Shown in pieces: positions 49,809 through 59,198 of a stretch of 64,000 nt of DNA. The DNA lies in contig NC_046683.1 of the NCBI RefSeq assembly GCF_009870125.1, positions 57,489,869-57,553,868 on the forward strand. The letters are read 5' to 3'. A program made the translations under genes and the position numbers. The first letter of the stretch is position 1. Every line of letters starts with the position of its first letter. The notes below the pieces were generated by a model. That model had not been told where the DNA came from and made no database searches. It was given only the letters and a program-made list of their open reading frames with translations. The stretch is from Drosophila pseudoobscura. Taxonomy: Eukaryota; Arthropoda; Insecta; Diptera; Drosophilidae.

Positions 49809-50571
49809 CACTACTGGGCAAGATAATAAGTACACGCTTATGAGCTTTTTTCACGTCCATACTACTTTTCTAATAAAAATAATTCAAAAATCAAATTTTA
49901 GTTTACTAACCTAAAATAGACTTTAAAAATATTTATCATAAGCATTTTTCATTTCAAATATATATTTTATGATCGTTCAAACCTTAAAAACATAAACAAG
50001 GGCTGGCCAAATTAATAAGTACAGCAATTCTACAAAGCCAAAAACTAAAAGCGTGTAACAATTTTTTCACTTTTTTCTTTTAATCTATAATCTTTTACTA
50101 GTATCCTATATAGCCACACTTATTTTGGATGACTTCTTGGCATACTAGCAATAAGTTTGCGGCGAGTCTCCACTGGAATCTCATACCAAGTTTTATGCAC
50201 AAATTCTCTATAATTCTGTTCCTTTTCGAAAAGTATTTTTACCTATTCGACGTTTCATGTCAACCCAAAGGTTTTCAAATGGGTTTAAGTCAGGAGACTG
50301 ACTTAGCCAAGCCTCAACGTTTAAATTTTTTCCCGTAAACCAAGCCTTGACCAGCTTTGAGGTGTGCTTTGGGTAATTTTCTCAAGAGCATGTTTTCCGC
50401 AGCATAAGGTTGCATAAAGACTGTTCCCCACTTTAATTTTTATTTAAATATTTGGCAAGACTGTAACCTTTCTAAATAGAAACAATTGGCATCCATACAT
50501 TTACAAAAATTCAAGCTATTCCATAGCAAACTAGCACGACACCGATGTACTTATTTTTTTGGCCCGTAGTG
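49809..50571 (-). mobile_element. Dead Tc1/mariner-type transposon (763 bp)
   Basis: The ends are imperfect inverted repeats of about 25 bp (CACTACTGGGCAAGATAATA on the left; CACTACGGGCCAAAAAAATA read inward from the right), each flanked by TA, the target duplication of Tc1-type elements. On the minus strand, about 50205-50300, a transposase C-terminal fragment is readable: WLSQSPDLNPFENLWVDMKR, with the DLNP-ENLW signature and the last acidic catalytic residue. It is followed by a stop and a frame change, then the family-like ending VETRRKLIASMPRSH. Most of the transposase is gone, so the copy is inactive. Confidence 0.85.
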
Positions 50572-50573
50572 TA

Positions 50574-50905
50574 TGTATGTATGTACGAGGTGGAAAGGGA
50601 AGGCTGTCGCCCTGACCAGAAGCCCTGGGCACAGGACAGATTTGCAAAATAAAATTAAAAACATTGCCATAGTAAGTCCCAGCTTCGACGCGTTTGCACA
50701 CGTGGCACCTTTATTGGCCCATAGAAAAGCAAGCGCTTTCATATACCCACCAACATCAATTTGATATGTTCAGAAGCAAAACACTCTATCCCTGGATACG
50801 AAGTAATTTGAAAGCGGCAAAGAACCTTCATATCGTAAGGGAAACACACAAAATTATAGTTTGTAAATAACGCTAAAGTCTTTATACCTTTTTCAACATG
50901 CTGCA
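50574..50905. other. Spacer between transposon and mth duplicate
   Basis: About 330 bp, no gene and no clear repeat. The left end is a (GTAT)n microsatellite beside the transposon end. Confidence 0.5.
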
Positions 50906-50909
50906 TCGT

Positions 50910-52556
50910 GGTTAAATTGTTAAAGCTTCATATAGATAAGACCAGAAAAGAGAACCTTAACCATGCTAGAGATCTAATCAATAAGTTTAAGTAGTTAACC
51001 GACACCAAAGTACAACAAAAAGTACCTACAACGGTTGCGTCTTTTCGAGTGAAAATGATCACAATCAACATCGGTCCAAAGAAGTATAACATGGCTGACC
51101 AGTCTTGAGCTACATGAGGTACAAAACACTGTGAATCATCTGAACCCCAGACCAATAGCGAACCCACTCTTTATCCAACAGTTGTAGAAGCCAACACCAG
51201 GCATCCAGGGCTCATTCTCAGGAATATCCTCCACCAGGTGATCCACCATATAAATGACGGCAGTGAGGACGGATGCCATTCCCCAGGCATAGACGTTGTA
51301 CATAAGGAACACGTACTTCGGCCGGTACCGACTCACGGGGCTCACACTACATCTGAACGTGGAATGGAGATTCCAGCTGATGACACTCAGCCACAGGAAA
51401 TTGGCCATCACGAAATTTTCGTTGCACTGTCGTATGTTCGAAAGAAAGATCCATTCTAAGGAAAACCACTCGCAATAGGCTTTGCGGGAAACGGGGTACG
51501 GGGGGTCGCGTGGTCCAAACCTAAAAGACTATGTACTGATCCTACTCCTCTTGATCGTTGAGCGGGTACATATCATTGCAGGGGATCGGCAGATCGCTCT
51601 GAATGATGAACTCCTCCTGGAAGTGTCGTCTTGCCACCGTGCCATCGTCCAGGGTCACGCTCAAGTAGGGGTTCAGTCGGGTCAGATCCACCTCGATGCT
51701 GCCACTGCACTGCCCATTGGCCATTAACTGAGAGTGGTGGCAGCAGAGCCGGAGACACGGACGCAGCTGGCAGACGCAGCCTCGCAGATGTCTCTCCACC
51801 GGCTCCGTGCTGTCGTCCGGCAGTACCCTGTAGTCAAATTCAGCCGTAAGCTCGGCCGGAATGACCACACCCTGGTACAGATACGAACCATTGACCAGCC
51901 GCTGGCTCCCCGTCACGTTCACCGTGTCGAAGTAGTCACAGTCTGGAATGGTCTCGTTCTCTGTAGCAGCAAGAGTCGCTGTATTAAGCAGAGTGACACA
52001 AACAGCGCTCAATATAAGTAGCATTCTACTCTATAGAATCTGCGAGTGGAAAAAGAAAAGAGAAGATGTAGAGAATAATATACATATGTTTGAACATAAT
52101 GCATGTAAATCAGCCTCAAATACTTGGTACACACAGGATGGTATCTCTTGTTTTGCTACAATATTTGCTGGGTTTTATTTTTCGAATGAATTAAGCTTAG
52201 ACCTCTGATCATCTTTGCTCACTTTGCATTCGGGATCGACTCGGATCAATACGAAATCTTACTTGCTGCAGAGCTATCAGTATTTTGTGCAGTCCAGGAG
52301 ATGCGTCTATTCGCTTGTTCGATGAACTCCAGACGAGTACAGCGAAGCGTTATAAGTAAAGTGCCAAATGGATAAATGTGGATAAAATAATCCTTTTTTA
52401 TACCCGATATTAAAAATGAGTGTGTGGTTTGTGGTGAACGTGGATGTGGATGCATTGTTTTCATGCTCTTTTAACGAATTTATCCCATGTGAAGCATTAT
52501 CCATACATCGTGAATCATAGTTAAAACAGGGCTATCGGGGCATCCAGCCTTCGTCT
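50910..52556 (-). pseudogene. Truncated tandem duplicate of mth
   Basis: A direct-orientation copy of 45651-48211. Compared with mth it keeps the 3' flank, then jumps (from about 45812 to 46296) so that exons 6 and most of 7 and 5 are missing. It keeps the start of exon 5 and all of exon 4 up to GCCATCACGAAAT, then jumps again (about 46657 to 47112), removing exon 3 and most of exon 2. It keeps exon 1 and the 5' region. Exon 1 (52024-51543) reads almost identically to mth but a CAG codon of mth is TAG here, right after PLNDQEE, and the promoter copy has lost the initiator TTCAGTC. It cannot make a receptor; at best it could yield a secreted 160-residue ectodomain piece if transcribed. Confidence 0.92.
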
Positions 52557-52729
52557 GTTGTTGCTGTTTCTATATATGTACATATAAAATAATTAATATT
52601 ATAGCGAATTAATATTATGCGTTGAAATTTCAGCGTAAATATACATATGTATATATGTATGTACATACATGCATGCACCGATAACAAACGAGGGGGAACG
52701 TGGTGAGTTGCTGCTGCGACCGCAACTCT

Positions 52730-53345
52730 ACATTTATACCCGATACATAGTCAATATGGTTCCCCTCCGACAGAGGGACATACTGCAGAGGCAGAAAATG
52801 AGTAAGCGTCGTGGCCACGCTATGTATGATCCGATCTGATTCAGATATGGTTTTCTTGTCTCTTCAATATTGTGGATGCCACAAAGAGGAAGAGGACGTG
52901 GAAAAATTTTGAAAAAGAGCTTGGTTCACTTCTGTGAGTGATATCACTCGAGTGTGGACCACAAAATTTCGTTGCTCTGGCTCTTATAGTCTCTGAGTAC
53001 TAGGCGTCAAACAAGACGGACGAACGGACAGACAGAACTGGCTCAATCGACTGGGCTATTGAAGCTGATCAAGAATAAATATACTGTATGGGCTCGGAAA
53101 CTCTTCCTTCTGGGTGTTACACAAATCCATTTTATGCGCAGATCTAATATAACTCATATTTACTCATATAAATTGTTTATATTAAATTTGTTCACTTACG
53201 TTTTTTCCTTTTTACATTTACTTATAATTTGTGTTTTTATTTTAAAATTCTTTATATTATTTAAATTGAAAGATAATTTAATGTTTGTAGAAAGCTCACT
53301 GCAGCCGACGCGACTATAGGGCGTTGAACCAATCTTTAAGTAAAG
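52730..53345. mobile_element. DINE-1/INE-1-like (Helitron-derived) remnant with dispersed repeat copy 2
   Basis: Contains phrases typical of this non-autonomous family as I know it from D. melanogaster: TACCCGATA, GACGGACGAACGGACAGACA, GGCTATTGAAGCTGATCAAG, and GGCTCGGAAACTCTTCCTTC. It carries no coding capacity. Its right part (about 52.99-53.34 kb) shares blocks with 49.21-49.56 kb, so the mth duplicate and the Tc1 element sit between two related repeats. Confidence 0.6.
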
Positions 53346-53511
53346 TATATGTAGCTCGTATGCTGTATGCTCGTGCGATGCGGGAAAAAGTTATTTTTTT
53401 TAAATAAAACTTTTCCACTCCAAATATATTCTTATCAATAATATTCCTTGTTGTCGGTGGCCATGGTACGATGATCGTACCAGCCAGGAAATTGAGGAGC
53501 TCCAAGCGCAT
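53314..53511 (-). CDS. Candidate ORF downstream of the leftward Motif 1 promoter
   Basis: The ATG at 53511, 16 bp after the Motif 1 element, opens 65 codons: MRLELLNFLAGTIIVPWPPT and onward, then AT-rich DNA that merges with the adjacent repeat. Only the first 20-25 codons look gene-like (GC at third positions). I suspect the 5' end of a gene cut off by repeat insertion. A GGTACGATGATCGTACC palindrome spans the possible break. The family is not recognised. Confidence 0.25.
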   Translation of the reverse strand: MRLELLNFLAGTIIVPWPPTTRNIIDKNIFGVEKFYLKKITFSRIARAYSIRATYTLLKDWFNAL

Positions 53512-53520
53512 CCCGTTGCC

Positions 53521-53680
53521 CCTACCAGTGTGACCGCGGATATAAAATCGATCAAATATACCGTCCGACCCTCAGAAATATACCGCCTCATTTTTAAAGT
53601 ATACCGTAAATATACCGTCGGCTCATTTTGGACCCCAAAAATTACCGAAAAGTATCAAAAATACCGTAAACGGTCACCCT
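53521..53680 (-). promoter_or_regulatory. Motif 6/Motif 1 promoter, leftward
   Basis: On the minus strand, three GGTATATTT-type Motif 6 elements precede a perfect Motif 1 (CGGTCACACTG, 53526-53536). This pair is the TATA-less, M1BP-type core promoter of many fly housekeeping genes. Nearby sequence is an inverted copy of 54.00-54.09 kb. Confidence 0.6.
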
Positions 53681-53994
53681 TGACTTGAAAGAAAATTGAA
53701 AATTTAATGCTTTCTTAATCAACAAATACCTTAACGCGTCATAAATATCGATAGAATTGATGTATGGACAGAGAACTTTAACCCATTGTCGACTAGTGCG
53801 TATGTAAATACACACGAATATTAAGAAAAAATTGAATTTGTGCGCAGTGCAGGTGAAAGATATCGTGGAAATCTTGTTTGTAGGGGAAGAGGAAGGGTGA
53901 ACCTACTAGGAGAACAAAATAATTGTTTTAAACGGCTTAACTCAAGTTGATAACATGTTTGAATAGAGGGTTGTTTAGTGGGTTAACTTCGTTT

Positions 53995-54100
53995 TTATCA
54001 TTGGTATATTTACGGTATTTATTGAAAATGAAAGGGTATATTTCTGAGGGTCAGACGGCATATTTTATTAATAAATCGGCGGTCACACTGATTAACCTAG
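53995..54100 (+). promoter_or_regulatory. Motif 6/Motif 1 promoter, rightward (probably Ptpmeg)
   Basis: Two Motif 6 elements (GGTATATTT at 54003-54011 and 54035-54043) and a Motif 1 (CGGTCACACTG, 54080-54090) face right. The only plus-strand gene downstream is Ptpmeg, 5.1 kb away, whose last 5' UTR exon begins at a strong acceptor, so a long first intron is implied. Confidence 0.55.
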
Positions 54101-56916
54101 TTGAGTTCGTTTCGGTTTGGTTTTCGTTTTTTGTCCGTTTTGAACCAAAAAAAAAAGTAATTAAACAAATGCAATAATATTTTTTTATTTGTGATTAGAA
54201 ACAGTGTATTTTTGTTTGTTGTTTTTTTTTTATTACATGTTCACGCCGCTGGTGTGTATGTATGAGAGTGCGTTGGTGTTCTGTGTTGTGACCCTCGTCC
54301 CTTTCGCTGGTCGGTTTTGTGTAAAACATTTAACATTTTGTTTAAAAAAAAGGGAAATAATCACATGTAGATGCATGTTCTTGCATGCATCTGTTCATGG
54401 GTATAAATATATTCTTGTTGGTGAGAATTCAAGTGCAGCATAAACGCAGACACGAGACCCAGAACGATGAGGAGTTTTAGAGAGTGGGGGGTTTAAAAGT
54501 AAGAGACATCTTGTTGTTGTTGCTGCCTGTGTTGCTGGCTTATCTTTCAGCCGCAGGCGGCTGCAGCAGGCAGCAGCATGTCTCTGCCCTTGTCTCCCCT
54601 TTCTGATAATTATTATTATAATTCCCTCTTCCTTTTGCACTCGCAAACGCATGCACACACACACTGTTGCAGGTCCCGCATATGCCGCCTACTCAGCGCA
54701 GCATCTTCCTGATTTGTGTGAGGGAGCAAGACAGAACGCAGAGTACATTAAAAGGCAGGTAAGGTAGTCCTAGGGAGCGTGGCTTCCGGCAAAGCAACCT
54801 ATTGTAGTTGTGTGACAGAAAAATGACTAATTACTATGCTACCCGGAGAAGTACCTTACCGGCCTTACCTTCTCTTGAATCTACATTCCACCAACACACG
54901 CATGGAGAACAGCCTCAGCATAAGCAACAGAACGCAGTGCAATGAAGGAAGCGGCAAAAGGCCGCTGATCCGAGTGAGATGCCATGTGATGTGATATGCT
55001 GTGATGTGATGTGATGGTTCTCCCCCTTTCTTGTGTTCTGTCTTGTGCAATTAATCATTTATTGTGTGTTTACACATTCTTCAATTAGTGGCAGCCTCTA
55101 AGCCGCTCCCCTTCTGTAAGCCCCCTTCTTTCTCTCGCTCTCTCTCTCACTAAGCACAACCGAAAGAGGAAAAGTAAAAGGAGTGCGAAGAATTAGAATA
55201 GCGTAAAGAGGTAGAAAGAGCGCAATCAGCTGCGAGCATGCACTGAGAGAAACTACTATGTATGGTATGATTGAAAGTGGAGGGAGGAGGCAATCAGCAC
55301 AGAGAAATTAGTGTGAATTCTAGGTAAAAAGTGATTACGTTTATGTAAAATACGAGCTATCGTGTATACGAGTGTAAGTGTCGCCCGGGGCCGGGTCTGG
55401 GTCCGGATCCGTGCCTGTGCCTGGGACTACGAACGGGGGGCTGTGTGTGTGTGTGTTGCATGTGAAATATGAACACGAAAATAGCATAAGAAGAATGTTG
55501 AATGTTGAACAAACACACACGGGGTGTGCGCTGCGCACTTTCGATGGCAGCGACGGCCGGGGGCAGAAGCAATAAAAATTAAAAGGCAAACAACGATAAG
55601 CGGCCCCTCGGACTAAGCCCGTGGCCCCACACCCTTTTTTGCCTTCCATCCTAATATACGATGTGCACACATGGCAACCCTGACGCATAGCAGTACAAGA
55701 AAAACCAAACAAATGCATATATAGACGATAATTAATGCCGTTCCAATGTAATTGATGCGTCCCTGGCACGAGAGAAAATCAATCGAAAGAGCCCGTAATC
55801 CCCCTTTAGCTATCTATCCGCCGGCAGGGGCCAGAAGACCTAATGAAATTGTTCAATTTTAAAAGTAATTTCAGAGAGGGTTGTGCCACAACGCCACAGC
55901 TCCACTCCATTTCCCCATTTCCTCCTTCCCTCCGTTTCTCCTGGACCACAGGACCACCTGGTCTGGAAGGGAATTCAATTTTGCTCTAATTTGACTTTGA
56001 TGGGGGCTGCCGTTGCCAGGACAGGCCAGCGCTGAAAGCTTCTCCCTCTCCCCCCCTTCGAATAGACGGAAGATTGTAATTGAAATTGAGTGACATCTGC
56101 TGGTTGTCCTCTGGTACCCTTGGTGGGGGACACTCCCTCCTCCGCTTCTATGTTGCTTGCGGCTATCTTGCGGCTTTGCCGCGTCTCATATTTCGTTTCC
56201 TTAGAAGTTCAACGGTAGTCTGCGGTTTCCATTACCTCACCATCGATGAGGATGGGGATGGGGATGGGCTTTGTGCCCATTGCCCTTGTCAACCAGCGAG
56301 ATGAGTGTTGTTGTGCTTCGGGAGGGGATTGAGTAACCACGAGAGATAAGCACTCGAAGGCGAAGCTTCAATCTCAAGTACTGCTGGAAAAGTGGTGGCT
56401 TGGCTAGATCTCGACTGGTTTGACCCGCGAGAGCTTTCCGTTGCGGCGGACAAAGAAAGAGAGAAGCGGAAGCTGCCCTCAATGAGAGCAGAATCAATGA
56501 ATCCCAGTGCGGCAGAGTGACAGAGACGGACAGAAAGCAAGAGGAAGAGCAAGCGAAAGCAACATAAAACACACACATGCCCACACTCGCAAACAAAAGC
56601 CCTCGTACGTGTGCAAATATTTGCATGAATGATAATTTGAAGCCGAAAGTCGGTCAACGAACCGAAAGAGTCTTCCCCCACCACCCCCCTCCTCGTCGAA
56701 ACAATGCATCCATAATCCCCCTGCCGCCAGAGCTCCCCTCTCTAGGTGTTGTCCATTTCGATTTCAGTTTCATAATGAAACCAAAAACGTAACTGAGAAG
56801 CGAGTGCTAGGTGGACGGACGGACTGACTGACTGACTGTTTCCCTCCTCCCCCAATCGGACAGACAACCTGCATTGGCCATAAATAGAGGCTACAGTCCG
56901 ACCACAATGGTTGATC

Positions 56917-56970
56917 GCGACGGCCTGGTCTGGTCTGGTCTGGCCCGGCCTGGCCTGGCCTGGTCCGGCC
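56917..56970. repeat. CTGGT/CCTGG pentamer minisatellite
   Basis: Degenerate tandem CTGGT and CCTGG units, about ten in all, inside the presumed Ptpmeg 5' intron. Confidence 0.75.
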
Positions 56971-57247
56971 TATGGCTTCCGCACAAATATGGCACACAGC
57001 ACCCACCGTTTGGCGGCAGTTGTTGTACGAATTCGAATACGAGTACAAGGTACGTTCCCGCGGGTCTGTCTGCCTGCTTGCCCCGTGTGGCTCACGTCTC
57101 CCGTCTCCCGTGGGCGTCACAGAATGACGCAACCTTTCATTTGTTTATTATAATAATAATCATATTTGTTGTGCTTTTGCCAACCTGTTGACAGCCAAAA
57201 GAACTTATATTATATTATCGACCCCAGGGTGCTTCTATACCCCATTG

Positions 57248-57274
57248 CCCCCCCCCCCCCCCCCCCCCCCCCCC
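57248..57274. repeat. Poly(C) run of 27
   Basis: An uninterrupted C homopolymer. The complementary G-run can form G-quadruplex structures and is prone to replication slippage, so its length in the assembly is unreliable. Confidence 0.9.
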
Positions 57275-58851
57275 ATTCGATGCCCTCTTCTCCGTAATGG
57301 AATGGTGATTATGTGTGCAGCGTGTGATGCCTTATGTGTGCCTTAAAAAATTTGCATGGCGGCATGTTTGCCCCAATGATTGCTACTGATAATGTGTCGG
57401 GGATCGGAGATAATGGCTCCAAATGGGCGAAAGAATGAGATAGAGATAAAGAAAGCCGCCTTGTGCTCGGATTTTAAGCCACATTTATTTATTGCCCATT
57501 TGTGATTCAGTTGTGGTTCAGTGCTTTGTTCCACGATATAAATTATACCCATGTCAATGATAAAGCCCACACTTTTCGACTGGTTCTAGTTCTAGGTTGT
57601 AGCTCTGCCTCTGCGTTTGCCCCTCATTCCCCCATCAGCATACCATATCCACGCCATCTAGTATTGACTCGAAAACAGCCCCGGAAGCAGTGTGTTTTTA
57701 TAGAACAGACTACAAAAATATCGTATCTATTGATGGGAGGAATCCATCACGCCAAGACATTTCTTAGTTCTTGAGAACAAAGGATCGCAAATGTACAGTG
57801 AAGACTCTTTACTGAGCGGACACTTGTATGTATTCCCATTATATTTAGAACGATTCGTAATTTGGCGGAGGGGCAAGAGAGGGAGGCTTACTGCTGTCCC
57901 GTCCGTCCTATCCCTCCGTTCGATCCCTGGACAGAGACCTAGAGAACTGACTCAAGGGAACGCTCGGCAGTTAACCACTTGGCGATAATTACCAGGCAAC
58001 AACACCATAGAGAAGGCTGTAAGGGGGAGAAGGGGGAACAAAGCTCTGTTTCCGATTTCTTTTTCCGTCATTTATCATTCGCGTCGGAGTACCCGCCCCA
58101 GAGAGAAGCACAACAAAAGCAGCACCAGCAGCAGCGTGCATTTAACCCAGTTAACAGAAAATACACAACAGAACCGAACCGAAGAGAACAGAAGAAGGTT
58201 AAAAGGTAAAAAGACGAAGACGAAGACAAACATAGCTACAATTCCATTGCTATATTCTACCATGGTAGACAGTATATTCGTATCTGTGGGTATTTTTGTA
58301 GCATTTAAGCCAATTACATGGTACATCAATCATTTGCAAAGACGGATTTTCAGCCAGAGTGCTTCTCTGTCCAGCCAGCAATGAATGTACCACACCGCCC
58401 CCCCACCCAATGTATCTGTATCTATGTACGGAGCTATGTTAGTTGTGTGTTGCGGTGCCTTATCTACGCGTTTGACAACAGTTATTCTTGGCCTGCTTAC
58501 GACCCTCGAGTAAAAGCTGGAAGTGGAAAGGCACTCATAGGAAACGGTTGGTGGCAGGGAAGCGGACTGGCTGTTCTTCAAGAAACAATGAAGAATTAGT
58601 CACCCGTGCACTTGTCGCAAGTGTAAAGTGTCGTCTGTTCTACGTGGAAGTATGCCAGAGAGTAAGAGAGAGAACGAGATAGAGAGAGGGAGAGGGAGAG
58701 CAGCGAAGATGGAGCTCTGGTTGGGGGCTTTGATTGTTGGTGGCAGTAAAACAAACAAACAAAAGTATAGAGGAGAAACGGAAGCAACTCGACAACTGTA
58801 TGCCTTCATCAACTAAATTTCCTTCTCTTTTGTATCTCCCTGTCTTTGCAG

Positions 58852-59198
58852 AACACACGAACAACACCAACAACACCAGCAACAACCATCCAACAGTCAA
58901 TCAGAGATCCATCCAAAAATAGAGCAGCAGGAAAAGGGAGGAGAGGAGAAGAGAGGAGCTTACTAAAAACAAACAAGCAAACAAACAAACAAACAGAAAC
59001 ATTCTTGCCAATTTATCGAATAAACAAGAAGCCGAGCCAGGAGAGGAACCCCAACAACAGCCACTGCCATAAGGATTCTCTCCCCTTCAATCAAAGCGCC
59101 ATCCAAGCATTAGAAAAGAGACGTCAGTGATTCAGCAACCGGCAATCGGCGTAAACTAGCAACCTAAACCCCGGAGGACAGCATGGACGTGGTCGGAC
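58852..59198 (+). other. Ptpmeg: Ptpmeg last 5' UTR exon segment with overlapping uORF
   Basis: Starts at the acceptor TCTTTGCAG and is continuous with the coding exon. CAA/AAC-rich. An upstream ATG at 59183, in good context (A at -3, G at +4), encodes MDVVGHV and stops at TGA 59204-59206. It therefore overlaps the main ATG at 59199 in another frame, an arrangement that would lower translation of the main frame. Confidence 0.55.

Larger units (their letters stand above)
54100..58851 (+). other. Probable 5' UTR intron of Ptpmeg
   Basis: No coding exon recognised. It contains CT tracts at 55.13 kb and 58.68 kb (GA), GGCCTGG minisatellite DNA at 56.92 kb, a C-run at 57.25 kb and AT-rich DNA. 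It ends at a strong acceptor TGTCTTTGCAG at 58841-58851. Where the intron starts, and whether it has internal non-coding exons, is not visible. Confidence 0.45.

Noticed and set aside
53400-53591. Minus-strand ORF starting in the Motif 6/1 block
   Set aside because: It lies upstream of and across the promoter motifs, so it would not be transcribed in full; chance frame.
54061-54177. Plus-strand ORF around the rightward Motif 1
   Set aside because: Its first half is the promoter repeat itself; the remainder is Phe/Lys-rich low-complexity 5' UTR-like DNA.
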